The position numbers and the translations under genes were made by a program. From Chloroflexales bacterium ZM16-3 (lineage in GTDB: Bacteria; Chloroflexota; Chloroflexia; Chloroflexales; Chloroflexaceae), in NCBI GenBank assembly GCA_004138175.2, contig RYFE02000004.1, forward strand, positions 124,001 through 188,000: a stretch of 64,000 bases of DNA. The letters run 5' to 3'. Positions 24,861 to 32,873 of the stretch are shown here, one piece after another. Below the pieces are notes generated by a model. That model saw nothing but the letters and a program-made list of their open reading frames with translations. It made no database searches and was not told the origin of the DNA. Within the stretch, counting starts at the first letter, position 1; each line of letters starts with the position of its first letter.

Positions 24861-25052
24861 AGGGCTGTCGCATGATGGCGGGGCATGTGCAAAGTCCCTG
24901 CCCCCCCGGCTGGCGACTGGAAGTCGCGCCAACGGGGCGCTGCGCGCCGGGCGTCGGCCTGCGCCGACGCCGCACCCGCCCGCGTAGGCGGGCGGCCAGC
25001 CGCAGGCTCCCGTGGCGCGACTTCAGCCGCCAGCGACGTTGCTCATGCCCTG
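24861..25052. repeat. Dispersed palindromic repeat B, copy 2
   Basis: It runs from agggctgtcgcatga to gttgctcatgccctg, with ctggcgactggaagtcgcgc and cgcgacttcagccgccagc as subterminal inverted repeats. It fills most of the spacer between the corrinoid operon and ppk. Confidence 0.7.
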
Positions 25053-25145
25053 AGTATGAGGGCAATGCCCCTTGCCGATCCGCTGGCGGGCAGATATACT
25101 ACAAAGTATCTTCATATGCGAAAAAAGCGTAAGGTGGCAGCCCCT

Positions 25146-27254
25146 ATGACTGTTCACGAGCCCCGCACGATCGAGGCGGTGGAGGCGATCACGCACGTCG
25201 CGCCCACCTACCTCAACCGCGAGCTGAGCTGGATTGAGTTTAACCGCCGCGTCTTTGGCGAGGCCCTTGACCAGCGCACCCCGCTTCTTGAACGCATAAA
25301 GTTTCTCGCTATCTTCGCGTCGAACTTCGACGAGTTCTTTATGATCCGCGTCAGCGGGATCATGCAGCAGATCAGCGCCGGCGTGCAGAAGCAGTCGCCC
25401 GATGGGCTGACGCCCACCGAGCAGCTGAAGGCTGTGCGGAAGGTGCTAGTGCCCCTGATCGAGCAGGAGCGCGATCTGTTCTTCAATGACTTGTTGCCTC
25501 GCTTGTCGGAGCAGGGCATTCACTTGCTGAATATGGACGACCTGAGCCCGCGCCAGCGCGTCTGGGTCGATGACTACTTTCGCAAGCAGATCTTCCCCGT
25601 GCTCACGCCCCTGGCCTTCGACAGCAGCCGCCCCTTTCCCTTCATCTCAAACCTTAGCCTGAACCTCGCGGTGATGATCCAGGACCCGCAGAAGGGTGAG
25701 CTGTTCGCCCGCGTGAAGGTGCCCGAGGTGCTGCCGCGCCTGATCGGATTGCCCGCCGAGCTCTGCGAGGGCTCCGCCGATCTGTCCACCGGCCGCCGCC
25801 ACTGCTTCGTCTGGATCGAGCAGCTGATCGCTGCCCATCTCGATATGCTCTTCCCCGACATGGAGGTGGTGCTGTCGGCCCCCTTCCGCGTCACCCGCAA
25901 CGCCGATATGGAGATCGAGGAGGATGAGGCCGATGATCTGCTCTCTAGCATTGAGCAGGGCGTGCGCCAGCGCCGCTTCGGCGAGGTGGTGCGGATTACG
26001 GTCGATAACGCGATGCCCGAGCGGATCAGCAGCCTGCTGCTGACGAACCTGAAGATCGGCCCGCGTGACCTCTACACAGTGCGCGGCCCGCTCGGCCTGG
26101 CTGACCTGATGGCGCTGATGAAGATCGACCGGCCCGACCTCAAAGACCCGCCGCATATGCCCACCCTGCCGATGGTGCTGCATAGCAGCGGTGATATTTT
26201 TGACACGATCCGTCAGGGCGATGTGCTGCTGCACCACCCCTATCACTCATTCGCCCCGGTGATCGACTTCATCCAGGCTGCCGCCGACGACCCGCATGTT
26301 CTGGCGATCAAGCAGACGCTCTATCGGGTCGGCAGCAACTCGCCGATCGTCAAGGCGCTGATGCACGCCCGCGAGCAGGGCAAGCAGGTGACGGCGGTGG
26401 TCGAGCTGAAGGCCCGCTTCGATGAGGAGAACAATATCATCTGGGCCAAGGCGCTGGAGCGCGCCGGGGTGCATGTGGTCTATGGGCTGCTTGGCCTAAA
26501 GGTACACGCGAAGCTGGCCCTGGTGGTGCGCCAGGAGCAGGACGGCATCCGCTGCTACGCCCATCTGGGCACCGGCAACTATAACGCCGGCACCGCCCGC
26601 GTCTACACCGATCTGGGCATGTTTACATGTCGCCCCGAGATTACCGCCGATGTGGTTGACCTGTTCAACTTCCTCACCGCCTATAGCCGCCAGGCCACCT
26701 ATCGCTCGCTGCTGGTCGCCCCGGTCACGCTGCGCCAGCGCCTGGTGAGCTTGGTGCGCCGTGAGATCCAGCGTCAGCAGGATCACGGCGATGGCCGGAT
26801 CATCTTCAAGATGAACGCCTTTGTCGATCACCAGCTCATCGATCTGCTCTACGAGGCATCGCAGGCAGGCGTGCAGATCGACCTGATTGTGCGCGGGATG
26901 TGCTCGCTGCGCCCCGGCGTGCCCGGCCTCAGCGAGAGTATCCGGGTGCGCAGCATCATCGGGCCGTTCCTGGAGCATAGCCGGATCTACTACTTCGAGA
27001 ACGGCGGCACGCCGGTGCTCTACCTCGGCAGCGCCGATATGATGGAGCGCAACCTCGACCGCCGCGTCGAGGAGCTCTACCCGCTCGATGACCCCTCCCT
27101 GGCCGCCTATGTCCACGATATGCTGCTGCAGACCTACCTGGCCGATAATGTGCGCGCCCATATGCTCCAGCCCGATGGCAGCTACCTCCGGCTGCGGCCA
27201 GGCGACGCCGCGCCGGTCGATAGCCAGATCCCTGAGCGGATGATTACCGCGTGA
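25146..27254 (+). CDS. ppk1: Polyphosphate kinase 1
   Basis: A 702-residue enzyme that polymerises the gamma phosphate of ATP into polyphosphate. The N-terminal domain starts YLNRELSWIEFNRRVFGEA and has FASNFDEFFMIRV. HHPYHSF and the autophosphorylated histidine region CYAHLGTGNYNAGTARVYTD are intact, and the C-terminal domain holds YFENGGTPVLYLGSADMMER. The length is standard. The ATG at 25146 is preceded by AAGGTGG; an ATG at 25116 would add ten basic residues and has no ribosome site, and longer frames run through repeat B. Confidence 0.96.
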   Translation: MTVHEPRTIEAVEAITHVAPTYLNRELSWIEFNRRVFGEALDQRTPLLERIKFLAIFASNFDEFFMIRVSGIMQQISAGVQKQSPDGLTPTEQLKAVRKVLVPLIEQERDLFFNDLLPRLSEQGIHLLNMDDLSPRQRVWVDDYFRKQIFPVLTPLAFDSSRPFPFISNLSLNLAVMIQDPQKGELFARVKVPEVLPRLIGLPAELCEGSADLSTGRRHCFVWIEQLIAAHLDMLFPDMEVVLSAPFRVTRNADMEIEEDEADDLLSSIEQGVRQRRFGEVVRITVDNAMPERISSLLLTNLKIGPRDLYTVRGPLGLADLMALMKIDRPDLKDPPHMPTLPMVLHSSGDIFDTIRQGDVLLHHPYHSFAPVIDFIQAAADDPHVLAIKQTLYRVGSNSPIVKALMHAREQGKQVTAVVELKARFDEENNIIWAKALERAGVHVVYGLLGLKVHAKLALVVRQEQDGIRCYAHLGTGNYNAGTARVYTDLGMFTCRPEITADVVDLFNFLTAYSRQATYRSLLVAPVTLRQRLVSLVRREIQRQQDHGDGRIIFKMNAFVDHQLIDLLYEASQAGVQIDLIVRGMCSLRPGVPGLSESIRVRSIIGPFLEHSRIYYFENGGTPVLYLGSADMMERNLDRRVEELYPLDDPSLAAYVHDMLLQTYLADNVRAHMLQPDGSYLRLRPGDAAPVDSQIPERMITA

Positions 27255-27284
27255 CGGCGCCGGGCGATATGGTACACTTTTTGT

Positions 27285-28700
27285 ATGTACGCGATGCCAC
27301 GATCTATCGTCCTGTCCCTGCTGCTTGTCCTCCTGTCGGCATTCCTTTCGCCGGGCGACGCCCGCGCCCAGGCGGGAGGGTGGCGTCAGCGTGACACGGC
27401 GACCTTCACCATCCTCTATACGCTCGATGAGCAGGCCGAGGCGGATCGCTACGCCGACTTCATCGACACGATCTACGACGAGGTCTCTACGGCGTTTAGC
27501 TACCGCGCCCCGCCGCCGCTCACCCTGCGCCTCTACCCCACCAGCAATGACTACTACCAGGCCAACCCGGCCGCCCGCAATGTGCCCGGCATCGTGGCCC
27601 ACGCCGACTTCCGCCGGCGTGAGCTGGTGGTGATCGTTGAGCGCACCCGCCAGCAGACCGATGAGGAGGTGCGCAACAATGTGCGCCACGAGCTGACCCA
27701 CATTGTCGCCGCCGACCTGAGCGAGAACCGGCTGAACACTGGCTTTCAGGAGGGGGTGGCCCAGTACCTTGAGCGCCCCGCCCCCGAGCTGGAGTCAAAG
27801 ATCGCCGCCTTGCGCCAGGCCGCCGACCAGGGCCGCCTGCTGCCCTGGAGCGCCTTCGATGATCGTGACGCTATCTACGCCGCGCCCGAGGTGAGCTACC
27901 CGGAGAGCCTCTCGGCGGTGGCATTCCTGGTTGACCGGGATGGATTTGCGAAGCTGCGCGAGTTTCTCACGGTCAGCGCACGCAGCTCCGGCTACCGCTC
28001 GGCACTTGAGCGAGCCTACGGCATGTCTGTGACCGACCTAGAGGCCGAGTGGCTCCAGTGGCTCCCCGGCTACCTGTCTGGCGGTTATAAGATCAGCGCA
28101 CTCGACAGCTACGACCTCTCATATGCGCGCGGCCTGCTGGAGCAGGGCAACTACCCCGCCGCCGCATCGGAGCTTGATCAGGCCATCGGCTGGATCGCCA
28201 GGCACGCCGATACCCAGCCACTTGAGGTTGCCGCCGAGGCGGAGCGGCTGAAGGCCCAGGCCGAGGAAGGGATGCGCGCAACCCAGATCGCTGAGGATGC
28301 CCGTAAGGCGCTGGAGTCTGGTGACTACGAGCGTGCCCGCCAGCTGATCGGCCAGGCCCGCCTGAGCTTTGGGCGCATCGGCGACACGCGCCAGGACGTG
28401 GCGCTGGATGTCTACGAGCAGCGGGTGCTGCGCGGGGTCGCGGCCAGCGAGCGGCTGATCCAGGCCAATGAGCTCGCCCGCAGCCTGCGCTACCCCCAGG
28501 CCCGCGCGACGGCCGACCTAGCCGCCCAGGAGTTCGCCGCCCTCGGCGACCAGCTGCGCCTGACGAACGCCCTGGCCCTGCGCCAGAGCCTCGACAGCCG
28601 CCAGCGGCTGGCCGGCGCGCTGCTGATGGTCGCTGGCCTCGCCGGCGCGCTGCTCAGCCTGATCGGCCGGTTCTTCCAGCGGCCCGCCGAGGTGTGGTGA
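27285..28700 (+). CDS. Secreted peptidase MA-like metalloprotease
   Basis: A 471-residue exported protein. The signal peptide is about residues 1-29 (IVLSLLLVLLSAFLSPGDARA). The zinc site HELTH lies in RHELTHIVAADLSENRL, followed by TGFQEGVAQYLE with the third-ligand glutamate, which matches the peptidase_MA-like family. A helical, TPR-like segment (about 270-430) and one C-terminal membrane helix (LAGALLMVAGLAGALLSLIG) come after, so the protein is probably anchored with the protease outside. The ATG at 27285 has another ATG three codons later. The substrate is unknown. Confidence 0.85.
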   Translation: MYAMPRSIVLSLLLVLLSAFLSPGDARAQAGGWRQRDTATFTILYTLDEQAEADRYADFIDTIYDEVSTAFSYRAPPPLTLRLYPTSNDYYQANPAARNVPGIVAHADFRRRELVVIVERTRQQTDEEVRNNVRHELTHIVAADLSENRLNTGFQEGVAQYLERPAPELESKIAALRQAADQGRLLPWSAFDDRDAIYAAPEVSYPESLSAVAFLVDRDGFAKLREFLTVSARSSGYRSALERAYGMSVTDLEAEWLQWLPGYLSGGYKISALDSYDLSYARGLLEQGNYPAAASELDQAIGWIARHADTQPLEVAAEAERLKAQAEEGMRATQIAEDARKALESGDYERARQLIGQARLSFGRIGDTRQDVALDVYEQRVLRGVAASERLIQANELARSLRYPQARATADLAAQEFAALGDQLRLTNALALRQSLDSRQRLAGALLMVAGLAGALLSLIGRFFQRPAEVW

Positions 28701-28701
28701 A

Positions 28702-28762
28702 AGACAATGGTGCTGCGTAAAAATGCCAGCTTCGCTGGCATTTTTACGCAGCACCATTGTCT
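28702..28762. terminator. 29-bp perfect stem between convergent genes
   Basis: Arms 28702-28730 and 28734-28762 with loop ttc. The outer part atggtgctgcg is the same as in the hairpin at 58730-58774. The stem has internal A- and T-runs (taaaaa / ttttta), as needed for termination on both strands. Confidence 0.8.
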
Positions 28763-28777
28763 ATTAGGGCGGCGGCC

Positions 28778-30031
28778 CTACACACGCACCATATCGGCTG
28801 GCACCGGGAAGCTGCGGCAGAGCTCGGCGACCTCCGTGGCGATGCGGGCCTGGCGCTCTGTGTCGTCGATATGCTGGAGCACATCAACCATCCAGGTGGC
28901 GATCTGGGCCATCTCGGCCTCGCCCATGCCACGGGTGGTGACAGCCGGTGTACCGATGCGGATGCCGCTAGTGCGCACAGGGGGCTGCGGGTCATCGGGG
29001 ATGGCGTTCTTATTCACCGTGATCGCGGCCCGGTCGAGCGCCTTCTGGGCCTGCGCGCCGGTGATCCCGAGGCCGGTCAGGTCGGCCAGCATCAGGTGGT
29101 TATCGGTGCCGCCGCTGATCAGGCTCACGCCGCGCTCGGTCAGGCCGGCGGCCAGCGCCTTGGCGTTGCGGCGGATCTGGGCGGCGTACTGCTTGAACTC
29201 GGGGCGCAGAGCCTCGCCGAAGGCCACGGCCTTGCCAGCGATCACATGCATGAGCGGGCCGCCCTGGTTGCCGGGGAAGACGCTACTGTTGAGCTGCTTC
29301 GCGTAGGGCTCGTCCATCATGATCATGCCGCCGCGCGGGCCGCGCAGAGTCTTGTGGGTGGTGGTGGTGACGATGTGGGCGTGGCCGACCGGGGAGGGGT
29401 GCTCGCCGCCAGCCACCAGCCCGGCGATGTGGGCGATATCGGCCATGAGCAGGGCGCCCACCTCATCGGCGATCTGGCGCATGCGGGCGAAGTCGATGAT
29501 CCGGGGGTAGGCGCTGGCCCCCGAGGTGATCAGCTTGGGCCGGGCGGCGCGGGCCTTCTCGGCCAGGTCGTCGTAGTCGATCTGGCCGGTCGCCATATCG
29601 ACGCCGTAGAACTGGATGTTGTACCACTTGCCGCTGAAGTTCACTGGGCTGCCGTGGGTGAGGTGGCCGCCGTGGTCGAGGCGCATGCCGAGGATGGTGT
29701 CGCCCGGCTGGAGCAGGGCGGTGAACACGGCGATGTTGGCCTGGGCGCCGCTGTGGGGCTGCACATTGGCCGCCTGCGCGCCGAAGAGCTTGAGCGCGCG
29801 GTCGATCGCCATCTGCTCAACCACATCGACGAACTCGCAGCCGCCGTAGTAGCGCTTGCCGGGCAGACCCTCGGCGTACTTGTTGGTCAGCACTGAGCCC
29901 TGGGCCTCCATCACCGACAGGCTGGTATAGTTCTCGCTGGCGATCAGCTCAAGCCCCTCGCGCTGCCGCTTCTCCTCGCTCTCGATCAGCGCCGCGATCT
30001 CTGGGTCAGTGATCTTCAAGTGGTCCAACAT
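28778..30031 (-). CDS. glyA: Serine hydroxymethyltransferase
   Basis: A 417-residue PLP enzyme interconverting serine and glycine with tetrahydrofolate. [19 protein letters not shown] is at the N-terminus, [15 protein letters not shown] follows, and the PLP lysine is in [14 protein letters not shown]. The length is normal. The ATG at 30031 was chosen because the longer frame reads back into a 7-bp repeat array (30050-30070). It is followed downstream by the large hairpin at 28702. Confidence 0.97.
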   Translation of the reverse strand: MLDHLKITDPEIAALIESEEKRQREGLELIASENYTSLSVMEAQGSVLTNKYAEGLPGKRYYGGCEFVDVVEQMAIDRALKLFGAQAANVQPHSGAQANIAVFTALLQPGDTILGMRLDHGGHLTHGSPVNFSGKWYNIQFYGVDMATGQIDYDDLAEKARAARPKLITSGASAYPRIIDFARMRQIADEVGALLMADIAHIAGLVAGGEHPSPVGHAHIVTTTTHKTLRGPRGGMIMMDEPYAKQLNSSVFPGNQGGPLMHVIAGKAVAFGEALRPEFKQYAAQIRRNAKALAAGLTERGVSLISGGTDNHLMLADLTGLGITGAQAQKALDRAAITVNKNAIPDDPQPPVRTSGIRIGTPAVTTRGMGEAEMAQIATWMVDVLQHIDDTERQARIATEVAELCRSFPVPADMVRV

Positions 30032-30049
30032 ATGGCTTACTCCTGTGAA

Positions 30050-30070
30050 TGCACAATGCACAATGCACAA
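30050..30070. repeat. Heptamer array upstream of glyA
   Basis: tgcacaa three times, 7-bp period, 19 bp before the glyA start. Confidence 0.8.
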
Positions 30071-30083
30071 TGGCTCAATTTTG

Positions 30084-30197
30084 GCAATAGAGCATACGTA
30101 ACGCTGTCACGCTGAGCGAAGCGAAGCGTCCCGGCCGGGATTCTTCGCTTCGCTCAGAATGACAGGATGCCTCACAGCGTTACTTCTGCGGTGTTGC
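30084..30197. mobile_element. MITE copy 2, 114 bp, 8-bp target duplication
   Basis: The same family as 3423-3536, in opposite orientation. Perfect direct repeats caattttg flank it at 30076-30083 and 30198-30205. The inner inverted repeat GTAACGCTGT and the gagcgaagcgaag palindrome are intact. Confidence 0.85.
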
Positions 30198-30200
30198 CAA

Positions 30201-30221
30201 TTTTGCATTTTGCATTTTGCA
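30201..30221. repeat. Heptamer array after hydroxyacid dehydrogenase
   Basis: ttttgca three times, 7-bp period, touching the MITE target duplication and ending 7 bp from the gene at 30228. The MITE may have inserted into the array region. Confidence 0.75.
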
Positions 30222-30227
30222 TTGACC

Positions 30228-31172
30228 TTAATACCCTGCCGACTTGTCGACGATGTTGAGCAGAGCTTGGCCGGTGCGGAAGCGGGCCAGGTTCTTGAGG
30301 AAGAGGGCGATCTGGCGCTCACGCATACGCGGCGAGCTGGCGGTGGCGTGGGGCGTGATCGTGACGCCGGGCAGCCCCCAGAGCGGGCTCTCGGCGGGCA
30401 GGGGCTCCTGCTCGAAGGTGTCGAGCGCCGCGCCGCCGATGCTGCCGTTATGCAGGGTGGCGATCATGGCCGGCTCGTCGATCACCGCGCCACGGGCGAT
30501 GTTGATCAGGTATGCCGTCGGCTTCATCGCCGCAAACGCCGCCGCGTCGATCATCCCGCGCGTCTCGGGGGTGAGCGGCGTAGCGACGACGATATAGTCG
30601 GCCTCGGGCAGCAGATCGCGCCAGGCCGCGTCGCCCACCACGCGCTCCACGCCGGGCATGGGCTGGGGCGTGCGTCGGCTGCCGTAGATACGCATGCCGA
30701 AGGTGGCGGCCCGCTCGGCGATCGCCTGGCCGATCCCGCCGATGCCGATGATCAGCAGGGTGGACTCGTACAGCTCGCGCAGCTGCACGCCCTCGGCCCA
30801 GCGCGCCTCGGCCTGGGCCGCCCCAAAGGCATCCATCTGCTTCGCGTGGGCGAGCATAAAGCCCAGCACAAACTCGGCGATCGGGATGGCGTGGACGCCC
30901 GCGCTGTTCGTCAGGGTGATATCGCGTGCGATCACCGTCGGCGTCAGCACATGATCGACGCCGGCGCTAGGCGTGTGCATCCAGCGCACATTGGTGGCGG
31001 CGGCGAGCACGCGCTCCAGGTAGGGTTCGCGCGTCCACCAGCGGAAGTAGGCGACAGTGTCTGCGGGGTCGGAGTCAAAATCGCCGGCGGGATCGACCCA
31101 CACGGCGTGGACATCGGCGGGAAGCAGGGGCGCAAGAGCCTCGCGGATTTGGGCAGGGACAAGAATCTTCAT
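30228..31172 (-). CDS. D-2-hydroxyacid dehydrogenase family protein
   Basis: A 314-residue NAD(P)-dependent oxidoreductase. The nucleotide site is GIGGIGQAIAERAATFGMRI (G-x-G-x2-G). The catalytic arginine region reads TPLTPETRGMIDA, the conserved block INIARGAVIDEPAM is present, and the catalytic histidine is in TPHATASSP. The substrate class (glyoxylate, hydroxypyruvate, phosphoglycerate) cannot be fixed. The ATG at 31172 precedes MKILVPAQIREAL; the longer frame runs into the array at 31176. It lies downstream of a UPF0173 gene in the same direction. Confidence 0.9.
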   Translation of the reverse strand: MKILVPAQIREALAPLLPADVHAVWVDPAGDFDSDPADTVAYFRWWTREPYLERVLAAATNVRWMHTPSAGVDHVLTPTVIARDITLTNSAGVHAIPIAEFVLGFMLAHAKQMDAFGAAQAEARWAEGVQLRELYESTLLIIGIGGIGQAIAERAATFGMRIYGSRRTPQPMPGVERVVGDAAWRDLLPEADYIVVATPLTPETRGMIDAAAFAAMKPTAYLINIARGAVIDEPAMIATLHNGSIGGAALDTFEQEPLPAESPLWGLPGVTITPHATASSPRMRERQIALFLKNLARFRTGQALLNIVDKSAGY

Positions 31173-31175
31173 GAA

Positions 31176-31247
31176 GTGTTGAGTGTTGAGTGTTGAGTGT
31201 TGAGTGATCGCAGCAATACTGCAACTCAACACTCAACACTCAACACT
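31176..31247. repeat. Inverted heptamer arrays (gtgttga x4 / actcaac x3)
   Basis: Four gtgttga units (31176-31203) and three actcaac units (31224-31244) are complementary and flank an 18-bp core, so a strong hairpin can form. The last bases carry the TAG stop of the UPF0173 gene, and the first unit is four bases before the dehydrogenase ATG. Confidence 0.9.
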
Positions 31248-31977
31248 AGCTAACCGACTCTCCTGGCTTGAGGGCGATCACCTCGGTGGTGACGCCGAAC
31301 TCCTGGCAGGCTGCGACAAGTGCCTCGGGCGTGCCGGTCAGGATCGGGAAGGTGCCGTAGTGGCCGGGAATGGCGTACGTTGCGCCGATCAGCTTGAGCG
31401 CGTAGGCCGCCTGGCGCGGGTCCATCGTGAAGTGGTCGCCGATCGGCAAGATCGCGAGATCGGGGGCGTACAAGTCGCGCACAATCTGCATGTCCATCGT
31501 CGCGCTGGTGTCGCCGGTGTGGTAGATCGTAAATCCATTGCTCATGCGAATCACGAAACCGGCGGCGGTGCCTAGTCCGATTGTCTGCCCGTTCTCGTAG
31601 ATTGAGCTGGAGTGGTGGGCATTGGTCATTGTAACCTTCATATCGGCCACGCTGACGGTGCCGCCCTTGTTGAAGCCGATCAGCTGCTCGCCTGAGATAC
31701 CCTGGCCCTCTAGGTAGGGCAGCAGGTCGTACTGGCAGACGACCTTTGCGCCAGTATCCTGCACCAGTTTGGTCAGGTCGGCGATATGGTCGAAGTGACC
31801 GTGCGTAAGGAGTACGGTGGTGAGGTTCTGGCGCAGGCTCGCCTTCAGCGCATCCGGGCATGACGGGTTCCCGTCGAGCCAGGCGTCGATCAGCACACCG
31901 CGCCCCTCGGGGGTGGTAAGATGAAACGTCCCGTGGCCAGCCCAGGTGATCGTCGTGTTCTTGCCTAGTGTTGTCAC
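31246..31977 (-). CDS. UPF0173 metal-dependent hydrolase (metallo-beta-lactamase fold)
   Basis: A 243-residue protein. The signature LLTHGHFDHIADL (H-x-H-x-D-H), TNAHHSS, FTIYHTGDTSATM and IPGHYGTFP are the metal-binding blocks. The GTG start at 31977 has AAGGAGG at ideal distance; an ATG further up overlaps that site. Family members hydrolyse unknown small molecules. An extended -10 (TGCTATACT) on the minus strand is at 32032-32040. Confidence 0.9.
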   Translation of the reverse strand: MTTLGKNTTITWAGHGTFHLTTPEGRGVLIDAWLDGNPSCPDALKASLRQNLTTVLLTHGHFDHIADLTKLVQDTGAKVVCQYDLLPYLEGQGISGEQLIGFNKGGTVSVADMKVTMTNAHHSSSIYENGQTIGLGTAAGFVIRMSNGFTIYHTGDTSATMDMQIVRDLYAPDLAILPIGDHFTMDPRQAAYALKLIGATYAIPGHYGTFPILTGTPEALVAACQEFGVTTEVIALKPGESVS

Positions 31978-32031
31978 ACCTTGCCTCCTTGCATCGTCTG
32001 ACAGCATCCCAATGCAGCCTTTCCTATGTCC

Positions 32032-32040
32032 AGTATAGCA
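32032..32040 (-). promoter_or_regulatory. Extended -10 promoter of UPF0173 gene
   Basis: Minus strand TGCTATACT, 55 bp before the GTG at 31977, divergent from the thioredoxin promoter. Confidence 0.5.
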
Positions 32041-32073
32041 TAAGCCAGTCTAGCAACTGCCGCGCATGGGGGC

Positions 32074-32101
32074 TTGACAAGACGTTTCAGGGGAGTATAA
32101 T
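32074..32101 (+). promoter_or_regulatory. Consensus sigma-70-type promoter of thioredoxin gene
   Basis: TTGACA at 32074-32079 and TATAAT at 32096-32101, spaced 16 bp. Both hexamers are perfect. Confidence 0.85.
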
Positions 32102-32118
32102 ATACCCCCAGGGGGTAT
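32102..32118 (+). promoter_or_regulatory. CsoR/CstR-type operator
   Basis: ATACCCCCAGGGGGTAT is a perfect 17-bp palindrome directly after the -10 hexamer, covering the expected start of transcription. The AT-ACCC..GGGT-AT shape matches operators of CsoR/CstR-family repressors, one of which is encoded two genes later. A repressor bound here would block the promoter. Confidence 0.8.
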
Positions 32119-32180
32119 CCCCCAAGGACACTATCGAATAGGTAAACAACGGGGCGGAGGTTGCCCCGAGGAGGTTTGCG

Positions 32181-32507
32181 ATGACGAAGCCCGTGAAGGT
32201 AACAGACGCCGAGTTCGAGCTGAAGGTGCTGAAGTCCGAGAAGCCGGTGGTCGTCGATTTCTGGGCACCCTGGTGCGGGCCGTGCCGGGCGATCGGGCCG
32301 ACCCTCGACAAGCTTGCTGGCGAGTATGATGGCAAGCTCACCGTCGCGAAGGTAAACACCGACGAGGAGAACCGCTGGGCCGGCCAGCTGGGCATCCAGG
32401 GCATCCCGACGCTGATCATCTTCAAGGACGGCAAGGAGTTCAAGCGCTTGGTCGGCTCGCGCTCCGAGGGCGCGTACCGCGAGGCGTTCGACAGCGCGCT
32501 CGGCTAA
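32181..32507 (+). CDS. trxA: Thioredoxin
   Basis: A 108-residue cytoplasmic disulfide reductase. The active site is FWAPWCGPCRAIGP (W-C-G-P-C), and the cis-proline loop is GIQGIPTLIIFKDGKE. The length is normal. GAGGAGG precedes the ATG. It is controlled by the strong promoter and palindromic operator at 32074-32118 and followed after 35 bp by the CsoR-family repressor, so the two are probably one autoregulated unit. The pairing suggests a role in thiol or persulfide stress, by inference. Confidence 0.95.
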   Translation: MTKPVKVTDAEFELKVLKSEKPVVVDFWAPWCGPCRAIGPTLDKLAGEYDGKLTVAKVNTDEENRWAGQLGIQGIPTLIIFKDGKEFKRLVGSRSEGAYREAFDSALG

Positions 32508-32542
32508 AGCGTCTCCGCACACGTCATTGCCTGGAGGCTCCT

Positions 32543-32818
32543 ATGGCCGATCAAGTTCGTCCACTCTCACCCGAGCGGCGCGACGACGTCCTTCTAAGGC
32601 TTCGTCGGATCGAGGGCCAGGTGCGCGGCATCCAGCGCATGGTCGAAGAGAATCGCGACTGCCGCGACATTGTGACCCAGGTTGCGGCGGTGAAGTCGGC
32701 TCTGTCCAGCGTCAACGGTCAGGTCCTACGCTGCTACGCACACAACTGCCTGGACAGTGAAGAGCTGCCCCGCGAAAAGACGATCGCCGACCTGATCCAC
32801 CTCTTTGAGGAGAGCTAG
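32543..32818 (+). CDS. CsoR-family repressor lacking the copper-ligand histidine (CstR-like)
   Basis: A 91-residue all-helical repressor of the DUF156 family (RRIEGQVRGIQRMVEENRDC). Aligned by eye with Mycobacterium CsoR, position 36 is Cys (C43 in RDCRDIV), position 61 is Tyr instead of His, and position 65 is Cys (NCLD). An extra Cys (VLRC) and His lie between. Cu(I)-sensing CsoR needs C-H-C, whereas the persulfide sensor CstR keeps the two Cys and lacks the His, as here. GGAGG precedes the ATG. It follows trxA, and its probable operator is at 32102. Confidence 0.85.
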   Translation: MADQVRPLSPERRDDVLLRLRRIEGQVRGIQRMVEENRDCRDIVTQVAAVKSALSSVNGQVLRCYAHNCLDSEELPREKTIADLIHLFEES

Positions 32819-32821
32819 CTC

Positions 32822-32868
32822 ATCATAAGGGCGCAGCAGGAGCATTGCTCCTGCTGCGCCCTTATGAT
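32822..32868. terminator. Terminator hairpin between repressor and ParB-like gene
   Basis: A 23-bp perfect stem with a one- or three-base loop (atcataagggcgcagcagga and its complement). It lies between convergent genes. Confidence 0.8.
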
Positions 32869-32873
32869 TCCCA

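Noticed and set aside
24885-25145. Longer N-terminus for polyphosphate kinase
   Set aside because: The extension is translated repeat B and lacks similarity to the family; the normal start is at 25146.
31176-31247. Possible CRISPR array
   Set aside because: The units are 7 bp without spacers; all arrays in the window are tandem words, not repeat-spacer arrays, and no cas gene is present.
32543-32818. Copper-sensing CsoR
   Set aside because: The histidine copper ligand is replaced by tyrosine in my alignment, and no copper transporter or chaperone gene is adjacent.
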